DNA of 64,000 nucleotides from the NCBI RefSeq assembly GCF_000153125.2, contig NZ_CM002299.1, positions 868,809 through 932,808 of the forward strand. Direction: 5' to 3'. How positions within the stretch are numbered: the first letter of the stretch is position 1; every line of letters begins with the position of its first letter. Both the position numbers and the translations under genes were made by a program. This DNA is from Congregibacter litoralis KT71. Lineage in GTDB: Bacteria > Pseudomonadota > Gammaproteobacteria > Pseudomonadales > Halieaceae. The notes beneath the pieces were generated by a model. The model had not been told where the DNA came from and ran no database searches. It worked only from the letters and a program-made list of their open reading frames with translations. Shown here in pieces: positions 55,940-63,136 of the stretch.

Positions 55940-57153
55940 AGCGTCGAAGTGGATAATTCGTGCATACTCAGAGTATTTGCTATTTTAGTGAGGGTTCGCA
56001 AGCAACCCGAAGCGATTGGAGCTTACCCGCACTACCGCCTGCGGCGAAATCTTCCGCTTTGATTAGATTCTAGATCGAGCTTGAGCTCGTGAGTTAAAAC
56101 GGCTCTTCATCATTAACGGGGGACACCGGGGCTCATTAAACTGAATTTGCGGAAACGGTTTAATGGAGAACACCCGATGTCCCACGCAGGATTAATACTA
56201 GGGCTTCCAGAGCTGGAGGTCGAACACGTCGATCGCAATGATGCGATCTCGGTCTACGCCAAACCCAAGAAGCGGCCCTGCTGCCTTCACTGCCAGCACC
56301 CGAGAGTGCGGATCAAAGCCACCTACCAGCGGACCCTAAAGCATACACGCCAAGGCAACCAGCTCATCACTCTGCATCTCAGAGCACCGAAGTATCACTG
56401 CCCGCGCTGCGGTCGCTATTTCCGCCATCGATTCAAAGGCGTACGGCCGCGCTATCGAGCCTCCGAGGCGTTTCGCCACGAGGTCTTCGAGACCCACGAT
56501 GGCGGGGTCACCCAGGCCAAGCTCACACGCACCCATGGCATCAGCGCAGCCACTACTGAACGCTGGTACCACGGCCACTGTGAGCGACGCGTCTCGGAGA
56601 TGTCGAACCGCCCCTGCCCCAAGGTCCTCGGGATTGATGAGCACTTCTTCACCCGCAAGCGCGGCTTCGCGACCACATTGGTCGACCTGCGGCGCCACAA
56701 AGTCTTCGATGTGCGCCTGGGACGCTCCCAGGCCAGCCTGGACAGCTATCTGCGGCGTTTGCCGGGCAAAGACAACGTCAAGCTCGTGGTGATGGATCTG
56801 TCCGAGACCTATCGCAGCATCGCCCGCCAGTACTTTCCCGGCGCCACGATCGTCGCTGATCGATTCCACGTCATTCGCCTGGTCAATCAGCACTTCCTCA
56901 ACGCCTGGAAAGACGTGCACCCCGAGGGTCGCAGAAACCGCGGCCTGCTAAGTCTCATGCGGCGCCATGCCTGGCGCTTGAAGCCGGAGCAGCGAGAGAA
57001 TCTGCGGCGCTACCTGAGCGACTACCCCGGCCTCGCCGCACTCTATGACGCCAAGCAACACCTCAACGAGCTGATGCTACTCAAGAATCTGAGGAAGAAA
57101 ACGGCCCAAAAGAAGCTACCTGAACTGCTGGCGTTGATCGAGCAGCTGCGCCA

Positions 57154-58458
57154 GGCTCTTCATCATTAACGGGGGACACCGGGGATCATTAAACTGAATT
57201 TGCGAAGTCCGTTTAATGAGGAAACCCCCGATGTCCCACGCAGGAAATATATTAGGCCTTCCCGAGCTGGAGGTCGAACGTGTTGATCGCAATGATTCGA
57301 TCGAGGTCTATGCCAGGCCAAAGCGCCGCCCATCGTGCATCCACTGCCAGCATCCCAAAGTCAGGATTAAAGCGACCCACGAGCGCACGTTAAAACACAC
57401 ACGCCAGGGCAACCAGGTGATGACGCTGCACCTGAAGACGCCCAAGTATCACTGCCCACAATGTGGTCGCTACTTTCGTCACCGGTTTCAGGGCGTCAGG
57501 CCCCGCTATCGATCGTCGGACGCCTTCCGTCTTGAAGTATTCGAGGCCCATGACGGCGGCGTGACGCAGCGTAAGCTCGCGAGAACACACGACATGAGCC
57601 CAGCAACCGTCGAGCGCTGGTATCAAGGTCAGTGCCGACTGCGACTATCGGAGATGTCTAATCGGCCCTGCCCCCGTGTGCTGGGTATCGACGAGCACTT
57701 CTTTAGCCGCAAGCGCGGCTACGCCACCACGATGGTGGATCTGAAGAACCACAAGGTCTTCGATGTGGTGCTGGGACGCTCAGAACTGAGTTTGAGACGT
57801 TATTTAAGGGCATTACCGGGTAAAGAGAACGTCCAGGTTGTCGTCATGGACTTGTCGGAAACCTACCGCAGCATTGTGCGCCGGTACTTTCCTAACGCCA
57901 CGATTGTTGCCGATCGATTCCACGTCATTCGACTGGTTAATCAGCATCTGCTCAAAGCCTGGCAGGGCTACGATCCCGAGGGGCGCAAGCATCGCGGGCT
58001 GGTCAGCCTGATGCGACGCCACCAATGGCGTCTTACGGATGAGCAAAGAGAGAACCTTGGCCGATATCTGGATGACTATCCCGTGCTCAAGGCGCTGTAT
58101 GCGGCTAAGCAGCAGCTCAATCGTCTGCTGCTACTCAAATCCTTGAATCGTAAAAAAGCCAAGCAGCTGCTGCCGCGGCTGCTTTCATTAATCGAGGACT
58201 TGGCGGCTAGCCCGCTTCATCGGTTGGCCAGAACACTGAAGTCTTGGCTGGAACCCATCGTTGGCATGTGGCGGTTTACCAAGACGAACGGCATCACCGA
58301 GGGCTTCCATAACAAGATGGAAATGATGAGTCGGCGAGCCTATGGATTTAGAAACTTTGAAAACTATCGACTGCGGGTCTTAACCCACTGTGGATGGGAT
58401 GGCATTATCAACCGAGTTTAATGAAAACCGGTGTATCCCCCGTTAACTGGGTAGAGCC
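57154..58458. mobile_element. Inner ISL3-family insertion sequence (copy B), nested in copy A
   Basis: A 1305-bp element with imperfect 23-bp terminal inverted repeats (57154-57176 and 58436-58458, 18 of 23 matching). The repeats resemble those of copy A. The 8-bp target duplication CTGCGCCA at 57146-57153 and 58459-58466 lies inside the copy A transposase gene. Left ends of A and B are identical over the first 30 bases. The insertion is structurally complete and looks recent. Confidence 0.96.
57231..58421 (+). CDS. ISL3-family transposase (copy B, intact)
   Basis: A 396-residue DDE transposase. ATG 57231 was chosen because GAGGAAA lies six bases upstream and the start MSHAGNILGLPELEVERVDR aligns with copy A; an in-frame ATG at 57216 would add five residues. 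An N-terminal zinc-binding region (CIHCQHPKVRIKA, YHCPQCGRYFRHRF) is followed by HTH-like DMSPATVERWYQG. The catalytic region has VLGIDEHFFSRKRGYATTMV, VVVMDLSETYRSIVRRYFPN, RFHVIRLVNQHLL and the Glu of NGITEGFHNKMEMMSRRAYG. In the first 60 residues 49 match copy A, so the two are related but distinct elements. It appears functional. Confidence 0.95.
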   Translation: MSHAGNILGLPELEVERVDRNDSIEVYARPKRRPSCIHCQHPKVRIKATHERTLKHTRQGNQVMTLHLKTPKYHCPQCGRYFRHRFQGVRPRYRSSDAFRLEVFEAHDGGVTQRKLARTHDMSPATVERWYQGQCRLRLSEMSNRPCPRVLGIDEHFFSRKRGYATTMVDLKNHKVFDVVLGRSELSLRRYLRALPGKENVQVVVMDLSETYRSIVRRYFPNATIVADRFHVIRLVNQHLLKAWQGYDPEGRKHRGLVSLMRRHQWRLTDEQRENLGRYLDDYPVLKALYAAKQQLNRLLLLKSLNRKKAKQLLPRLLSLIEDLAASPLHRLARTLKSWLEPIVGMWRFTKTNGITEGFHNKMEMMSRRAYGFRNFENYRLRVLTHCGWDGIINRV

Positions 58459-58726
58459 CTGCGCCACAGTCCGCTGAGACGGCTGGCGAAAACCCTGAAG
58501 TCTTGGCTTGAGCCCATCGTCATGATGTGGCGATTCAGTAAGAGCAACGGGCCCACGGAGGGCTTCCACACGAAGATGGAGATGATGACGCGAAGAGCGT
58601 ACGGATTTAGAAATTTTGAAAACTATCGATTGAGGGTCTTAACCCACTGCGGGTGGGATGGCATCATCAATCGTGTTTAGTGAGAAACGGTCCATCCCCC
58701 GTTAATTGGGGAGAGCCGTTAAAACA

Positions 58727-58813
58727 TGGTGCCCAGGAGAGGACTTGAACCTCCACGCCCTTGCGAGCACTAGCACCTGAAGCTAGCGTGTCTACCAATT
58801 TCACCACCTGGGC
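58727..58813 (-). tRNA. tRNA-Leu (anticodon CAG)
   Basis: Read on the minus strand the gene starts GCCCAGG and ends CCTGGGC-A-CCA, a perfect 7-bp acceptor stem with encoded CCA. The anticodon arm CTAGC-TTCAGGT-GCTAG gives CAG, decoding the CUG codon. The 87-base length with a long variable arm fits class II leucine tRNA, and the T arm (GGTTCAAGTCC) is canonical. In Pseudomonas a tRNA-Leu likewise lies between purA and rnr. Confidence 0.97.
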
Positions 58814-58814
58814 A

Positions 58815-58836
58815 TCAATGAGACAGCGCTCATTGA
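58815..58836 (-). promoter_or_regulatory. Inverted repeat in the tRNA-Leu 5' leader
   Basis: TCAATGAG and CTCATTGA form a perfect 8-bp stem around a 6-base loop, one base upstream of the mature tRNA 5' end. It sits in the precursor leader between promoter and tRNA, where it could shape RNase P processing. Confidence 0.55.
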
Positions 58837-58844
58837 GGGCGCGC

Positions 58845-58873
58845 AGATTACGGTTCGGCCCCGGTTTTGTCAA
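58845..58873 (-). promoter_or_regulatory. Sigma-70 promoter for tRNA-Leu
   Basis: On the minus strand a perfect TTGACA -35 (58873-58868) is followed after exactly 17 bases by TAATCT (58850-58845) and then a GC-rich discriminator (GCGCGCCC), the pattern of stringently controlled stable-RNA promoters. Transcription would start about 25 bases before the tRNA. Confidence 0.8.
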
Positions 58874-58881
58874 TGATCCCG

Positions 58882-58887
58882 TATACT
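58882..58887 (+). promoter_or_regulatory. -10 candidate for rnr
   Basis: TATACT followed by GCGCGC lies 45 bases before the rnr ATG. The correctly spaced -35 position is not a good match, so confidence is low. It lies back to back with the tRNA-Leu promoter. Confidence 0.3.
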
Positions 58888-58932
58888 GCGCGCTTTGCGC
58901 CCTTTTCAGGCCGCACTCTCATCGGAAAATAT

Positions 58933-61473
58933 ATGTCAAAGCAGCGCAAGCCGCAAAGCAAACGCAACAAGCCTTCGGACCCTCATGCACGTCGTGAGGC
59001 CGAGAAATACGATCACCCCATCGCTTCCCGCGAGGCCATCATGGACCTTCTCCGTGACGCCGAGGGGCCCTTAAACAACGAACGTATCGCCACGGCCCTG
59101 TCGCTGTCAGATGATCGTGACCTCGAAGCCCTGCGCCGGCGCTTGCGTGCCATGCAGCGCGACGGCCAGCTGCACGTCGATCGCCGAGGGGCCTATGGCT
59201 TGGTCGAAGCGCTTAACCTACTGCGCTGCCGCGTACAGGGGCATCGTGACGGCTATGGTTTTGCTCAGCCGGAGACGGGCGAAGACGACCTGTATCTGAG
59301 CGCCAGGGAGATGCGTCGCCTGTTTGACGGTGACACGGTGCTTGTTGCTGTGACGGGTGTTGATGGTCGCGGAAGGTCCGAGGGCAAGGTGGTAGAGGTC
59401 CTTGAACGCGGGGTCACAAAAGTGGTCGGGCGATATCAGGAAGAAAGCGGTATCGGCGTAGTGCTGCCCGACAACGCGCGTATTAACCAAGAGGTCTTGA
59501 TACCACCAAAGTTCAAAGGCGATGCCAAGCATGGCCAGATCGTCACTGCGGAAATTACGCACTACCCCGAAAACCGCCTGGGCGCCAAGGGTCAGATCAT
59601 CGAGGTCCTGGGTGAGCATCTGGACCCGGGGCTGGAGATTGATATCTCTATCCGCTCCCACGGCATTCCCTATGAGTGGCCGGACGCTGTTCTGGACGAA
59701 GCGGGGGCCTTGAGCGAAGAACCCGCCGAGGGCGATAAACGCTACAGGGTGGATCTGCGCAAAAAACCTTTCGTCACCATTGATGGTGAGGATGCCAGAG
59801 ATTTCGATGATGCGGTGTATTGCGAGAAGCGCCGCATTGGCGGGTGGCGGTTATGGGTGGCCATCGCAGATGTGTCCCATTACGTGGGTGTAGGCAGCGC
59901 GCTGGACAAGGAAGCCATCGAACGGGGTAACTCCGTGTACTTCCCCGAGCGCGTCGTGCCCATGCTGCCGGAGGTTCTGTCTAACGGCTTGTGTTCCCTG
60001 AAACCCCGGGTTGATCGTCTGGCCCTGGCGGTAGAGATGGAAATCGGGAACAACGGGGAGCTCAAGCAGTTCCGTTTTTGCGAAGCGATTATCCACTCCC
60101 ACGCCCGCTTGACCTACACCCAGGTAGCTGAGGTCCTGGAGACCGGCGCCAGCGAGGCGATCGACCGCAAGCTCGTGCCTCATCTCGAGCAACTGCATGC
60201 CCTTTATAAGGTGCTGAGGCAGGCAAGAGAGGAGCGTGGTGCCATCGATTTTGAAACCGTTGAGACCCGTATCATCTTCAACGAAGAGCGCAAGATAGAC
60301 GCTATCGTGCCCGTGCAGCGCAATGATGCCCACAAGCTCATCGAAGAATGCATGCTCTGTGCAAACGTTGCCGCAGCCCGGTTTTTTGAGCGGCATGAGC
60401 TGCCGGTGCTGTATCGCGTGCACGAGGGTCCGGGAGAACAGAAGCTCGAGAACCTCCGCGCCTTCCTGGGTGAGCTCGGTCTGGGTTTACGCGGCGGTCT
60501 CAAGCCCACGCCTGAGGACTATCAGCTGCTGATCGAGCAGATCAGTACGCGGGACGATGCGCATATTGTCCAGATGATGCTGCTCCGTTCTCTCACCCAG
60601 GCGGTGTACCAGGCGGAAAATCTGGGGCACTTCGGACTCAATTATCCCGGCTACGCGCACTTCACCTCACCCATCCGTCGTTACCCCGATTTGTTGGTGC
60701 ACCGGGCTATTCGCAGCGTCATCCGGTCCAAGGAGCGGAGCAAACTTGTGCAGCGGGTGAGGGGCGCCAAGGAGCTCAAAAAGACGCAGATCTACCCCTA
60801 CGATGACGCCGCCATGGCGGCCTTCGGTACGCGTTGCTCCCTGACCGAACGTCGCGCAGACGAGGCAACCCGGGAGGTAAATTCCTGGCTTAAGTGTGAG
60901 TATCTGCGGGAGCACGTGGGCACAGAATTCGAAGGAGTGGTGAGCGCGGTAACGAACTTCGGCCTTTTTGTTGAGCTGAACGATCTTTACATCGAAGGGC
61001 TGGTGCACGTTACGTCCTTGCCAGGCGACTACTACCGATTCGATCAGGCGCAGCAGCGCCTGGTAGGTGAGCGCACAGGACGAAGTTTCCAGTTGGGTGC
61101 CCCGATCAAAGTGCTGGTCGCCGCGGTGAATCTCGATGAGCGAAAGATTGACCTGGAGCCTGTTGAGCTCCCCGAGTCGCGCAAGCGCAAGGGCGCCGGC
61201 AGTGGCAATGCACCCGGTAACAGAAACGCAAAGGCGCCGGCGAAATCCGGTCGGGGAGCGGGCGCAAAAGGCGGCACAAAAGGCGGTGCAAAAGGCGGCG
61301 GAAGGGATGGCTCAAAGCCCGCCGCCAAGACCAAGGCGAAGTCCGGTGGTCGAAGCAGGCGGGGCGGTGGTGGTGCCAAGCAGGGCACGGCCCATAAATC
61401 CGCTACTGCAGGCAGCGCCGCACCCAAGGCCCGGGCCAAAGGTGGCTCAAAACGGAAGCCAAAGAGTAGCTAG
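58933..61473 (+). CDS. rnr: Ribonuclease R
   Basis: Processive 3'-5' exoribonuclease of the RNase II family that degrades structured RNA and helps in rRNA and tmRNA quality control. ATG 58933 gives 846 residues. It has an N-terminal helix-turn-helix (NNERIATALSLSDDRDLEAL) and cold-shock domains. The RNB catalytic core has FVTIDGEDARDFDDAVYCEK with four catalytic Asp residues near 280, and later HFTSPIRRYPDLLVHRAI. An S1 domain (FEGVVSAVTNFGLFVELNDL) follows. The last about 90 residues are a low-complexity Lys/Gly/Ala-rich tail with GGAKGG-like repeats, longer than in many homologues. Confidence 0.97.
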   Translation: MSKQRKPQSKRNKPSDPHARREAEKYDHPIASREAIMDLLRDAEGPLNNERIATALSLSDDRDLEALRRRLRAMQRDGQLHVDRRGAYGLVEALNLLRCRVQGHRDGYGFAQPETGEDDLYLSAREMRRLFDGDTVLVAVTGVDGRGRSEGKVVEVLERGVTKVVGRYQEESGIGVVLPDNARINQEVLIPPKFKGDAKHGQIVTAEITHYPENRLGAKGQIIEVLGEHLDPGLEIDISIRSHGIPYEWPDAVLDEAGALSEEPAEGDKRYRVDLRKKPFVTIDGEDARDFDDAVYCEKRRIGGWRLWVAIADVSHYVGVGSALDKEAIERGNSVYFPERVVPMLPEVLSNGLCSLKPRVDRLALAVEMEIGNNGELKQFRFCEAIIHSHARLTYTQVAEVLETGASEAIDRKLVPHLEQLHALYKVLRQAREERGAIDFETVETRIIFNEERKIDAIVPVQRNDAHKLIEECMLCANVAAARFFERHELPVLYRVHEGPGEQKLENLRAFLGELGLGLRGGLKPTPEDYQLLIEQISTRDDAHIVQMMLLRSLTQAVYQAENLGHFGLNYPGYAHFTSPIRRYPDLLVHRAIRSVIRSKERSKLVQRVRGAKELKKTQIYPYDDAAMAAFGTRCSLTERRADEATREVNSWLKCEYLREHVGTEFEGVVSAVTNFGLFVELNDLYIEGLVHVTSLPGDYYRFDQAQQRLVGERTGRSFQLGAPIKVLVAAVNLDERKIDLEPVELPESRKRKGAGSGNAPGNRNAKAPAKSGRGAGAKGGTKGGAKGGGRDGSKPAAKTKAKSGGRSRRGGGGAKQGTAHKSATAGSAAPKARAKGGSKRKPKSS

Positions 61474-61475
61474 CC

Positions 61476-62249
61476 GTGGCGCTTGATTACGCCTTTGGAC
61501 TTCATGCCGTGGAGGAGCTCCTGCGCAGGCAGCCCAAAACCGTGCGCCGTCTGTGGGTGCAGAAAGGTCGGGATGATGGTCGTGTGCAGGCCCTGTTGGC
61601 CCTGGCGACCGCTGCTGATACTCCCGTCAGCCGCCTGCCGCGGGGTAAGCTTGACGAACTCGTGCCCGGGCGTCACCAGGGCGTGGTCGCGGAGCTGGGT
61701 GATAACACGGCGGGCCAAAGCGATCTTCGCTGGAGCGAGGCTCAGCTGGAGCAGGCCGTGTCGGGAAATCCGCGGGCCCTCGTGCTCGTGCTGGACGGTG
61801 TTACGGATCCTCACAACCTGGGTGCCTGCCTGCGCAGTGCGGATGCGGCGGGTGTTACCGCAGTGGTGGTGCCCAAGGACAACGCCGCGGACATTACCGC
61901 CGTGGTGCGAAAAGTTGCCTGCGGAGCCACCGAAACCGTGCCTCTGGTGCGAGTGACCAATCTGGCGCGAAGTCTCGACATGTTAAAGGCCGCCGGTGTC
62001 TGGATTTATGGCACTGCCGGCGAAGCCAGTGAAAGCCTCTACAGCTCAGACCTCGCAGGCCCCCTGGCATTGGTGATGGGCGCCGAAGGCGCCGGTATGC
62101 GACGCCTCACCCGGGAGCGCTGCGACTTCCTCGTCAACCTCCCCATGGCCGGTGCCGTGAGCAGCCTCAACGTCTCCGTCGCAACCGGTGTCTGTCTCTT
62201 TGAAATCCGCCGTCAAAGACTGCTTGCAGAGGACGCTGGGGGCCTGTAG
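61476..62249 (+). CDS. rlmB: 23S rRNA (guanosine-2'-O-)-methyltransferase
   Basis: SPOUT-class enzyme that 2'-O-methylates G2251 in the 23S rRNA peptidyl-transferase region. The 257-residue protein has the N-terminal substrate-binding domain (FGLHAVEELLRRQPKTVRRL). The trefoil-knot catalytic domain follows: VLDGVTDPHNLGACLRSADA, VVVPKDNAADITAVVRKVAC, LALVMGAEGAGMRRLTRERC and NLPMAGAVSSLNVSVATGV. It has a GTG start two bases after rnr, as in most gammaproteobacteria, so the two are cotranscribed. Confidence 0.96.
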   Translation: MALDYAFGLHAVEELLRRQPKTVRRLWVQKGRDDGRVQALLALATAADTPVSRLPRGKLDELVPGRHQGVVAELGDNTAGQSDLRWSEAQLEQAVSGNPRALVLVLDGVTDPHNLGACLRSADAAGVTAVVVPKDNAADITAVVRKVACGATETVPLVRVTNLARSLDMLKAAGVWIYGTAGEASESLYSSDLAGPLALVMGAEGAGMRRLTRERCDFLVNLPMAGAVSSLNVSVATGVCLFEIRRQRLLAEDAGGL

Positions 62250-62296
62250 ACTCCGCGCCTCAAAATTTGGGCGGTCGCTCTTGGCCGTTTCTCCTT

Positions 62297-62331
62297 GTCA
62301 TACGGCTTTGCAAAGAGGCAAAGCGGATGAC
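62297..62331 (+). promoter_or_regulatory. Candidate S6:S18 autoregulatory leader of the rpsF operon
   Basis: GTCAT-acgg-CTTTGC-aaagag-GCAAAG-cgg-ATGAC folds as an outer 5-bp and an inner 6-bp perfect stem separated by an internal loop containing CGG/ACGG bases. It lies 23 bases before the rpsF start. Leaders of rpsF operons in many bacteria carry a structured element bound by the S6:S18 complex. The position and shape fit that element; exact agreement with its consensus was not tested. Confidence 0.5.
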
Positions 62332-62354
62332 TAAAACCCGTAAGGAGCTCGTTG

Positions 62355-62807
62355 ATGCGACACTACGAAATCGTGTTCATGGTGCATCCGGACCAGTCTG
62401 AACAGGTCCCCGGCATGATTGAACGCTACACCAACACCATCACTAAAGACGGTGGATCCGTACACCGACTGGAAGACTGGGGTCGCCGACAGCTGGCTTT
62501 CCCCATCGCCAAGGTTCACAAGGCTCACTACATCCTGATGAATGTCGAGGCTTCCAACGAAGCCATGGATGAGCTCACAACGACTTTCCGCTATAACGAT
62601 GCCGTTATCCGTAACCTCGTGATCCGTCGCGACGAGCCGGTACTGGAAGAGTCGCCCATCATGAAGGCCGAGAAAGAGAGCCGCGAGCGCAAGTCCCGTT
62701 ATGAGGACCGTCAAGGTAGCGAGAAGCCCCGTCGCGATAGCGAAGGTGGGGACAGCAAGACCTCTGACGACAGCAACGAACCAGCTACTGCAGAAGCAGA
62801 AGCTTAA
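62355..62807 (+). CDS. rpsF: 30S ribosomal protein S6
   Basis: A 150-residue protein starting [20 protein letters not shown], with [20 protein letters not shown] in the centre and [20 protein letters not shown]. It binds S18 in the platform of the small subunit. The C-terminal 45 residues are a charged, probably disordered tail ([20 protein letters not shown]). AAGGAG lies at good distance before the ATG. It precedes rpsR, the standard order. Confidence 0.97.
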   Translation: MRHYEIVFMVHPDQSEQVPGMIERYTNTITKDGGSVHRLEDWGRRQLAFPIAKVHKAHYILMNVEASNEAMDELTTTFRYNDAVIRNLVIRRDEPVLEESPIMKAEKESRERKSRYEDRQGSEKPRRDSEGGDSKTSDDSNEPATAEAEA

Positions 62808-62847
62808 GTCGCGGCCCCATAAGCGGACCTATAAGGAGTAATTTCAG

Positions 62848-63075
62848 ATGGCACGTTTTTTCCGTCGTCGTAAGTTTTGTCGTTTTACCGCTGAAGGCGT
62901 TAAAGAGATCGATTACAAGGATCTCGATACCCTGAAAGCCTATATTTCTGAAACCGGCAAGATTGTTCCCAGCCGTATCACCGGCACAAAAGCGAAGTAT
63001 CAGCGTCAGCTTTCCACCGCGGTTAAGCGCGCACGGTTTCTCGCTCTGTTGCCCTATACAGACGGCCACCGCTGA
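62848..63075 (+). CDS. rpsR: 30S ribosomal protein S18
   Basis: A 75-residue basic protein: [40 protein letters not shown] and [20 protein letters not shown] match S18 throughout. It pairs with S6 in the 30S platform. A good AAGGAG site precedes the ATG. In this operon the next genes are normally a DUF2232 protein and rplI. Confidence 0.98.
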   Translation: MARFFRRRKFCRFTAEGVKEIDYKDLDTLKAYISETGKIVPSRITGTKAKYQRQLSTAVKRARFLALLPYTDGHR

Positions 63076-63136
63076 TTTCGGGGGCGTCGCGGATGTTGAT
63101 CCCGGCGTCATCTGTTTCGGTAAGTAGGTAAACGGC

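Larger units (their letters stand above)
56177..58680 (+). pseudogene. ISL3-family transposase of copy A, split by nested insertion
   Basis: Coding parts are 56177-57153 and 58467-58680. Read as one after removal of copy B and one CTGCGCCA duplicate, the frame continues without error (EQLR-HSPLRRLAKTLKSWL) to a TAG. It gives 396 residues, the same length as copy B's product. The first part holds the zinc-binding Cys region (CCLHCQHPRVRIKA, HCPRCGRYFRHRF) and the D residues of the catalytic triad (VLGIDEHFF, VVMDLSETY). The second holds the E region (GPTEGFHTKMEMM). The interrupted 5' fragment alone would make a product lacking the last acidic residue. Confidence 0.93.
56101..58717. mobile_element. 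Outer ISL3-family insertion sequence (copy A), interrupted by copy B
   Basis: Both ends begin GGCTCT and share an imperfect 23-bp terminal inverted repeat (56101-56123 and 58695-58717, 19 of 23 matching). They are flanked by a perfect 8-bp target duplication GTTAAAAC (56093-56100 and 58718-58725). Removing copy B and one of its target duplicates leaves a 1304-bp element. The right duplication ends one base before the CCA end of tRNA-Leu. The 153-base stretch left of it (55940-56092) shows only a small CGAGC-TTGA-GCTCG hairpin. Confidence 0.95.

Noticed and set aside
56147..57169. The 5' part of copy A transposase as a separate 340-residue protein
   Set aside because: It ends in codons contributed by the nested element and lacks the last catalytic acidic residue; it is a split gene.
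55940..58813. Genomic-island attachment sites using the tRNA-Leu 3' end
   Set aside because: No duplicate of the tRNA 3' end was seen near purA or in the other spacers, and no integrase gene is present.
58867..58887. TTGTCA with TATACT as a promoter for rnr
   Set aside because: The spacing is only 9 bases. The TTGTCA overlaps the complement of the -35 of the minus-strand tRNA-Leu promoter, which fits a 17-base spacer exactly.
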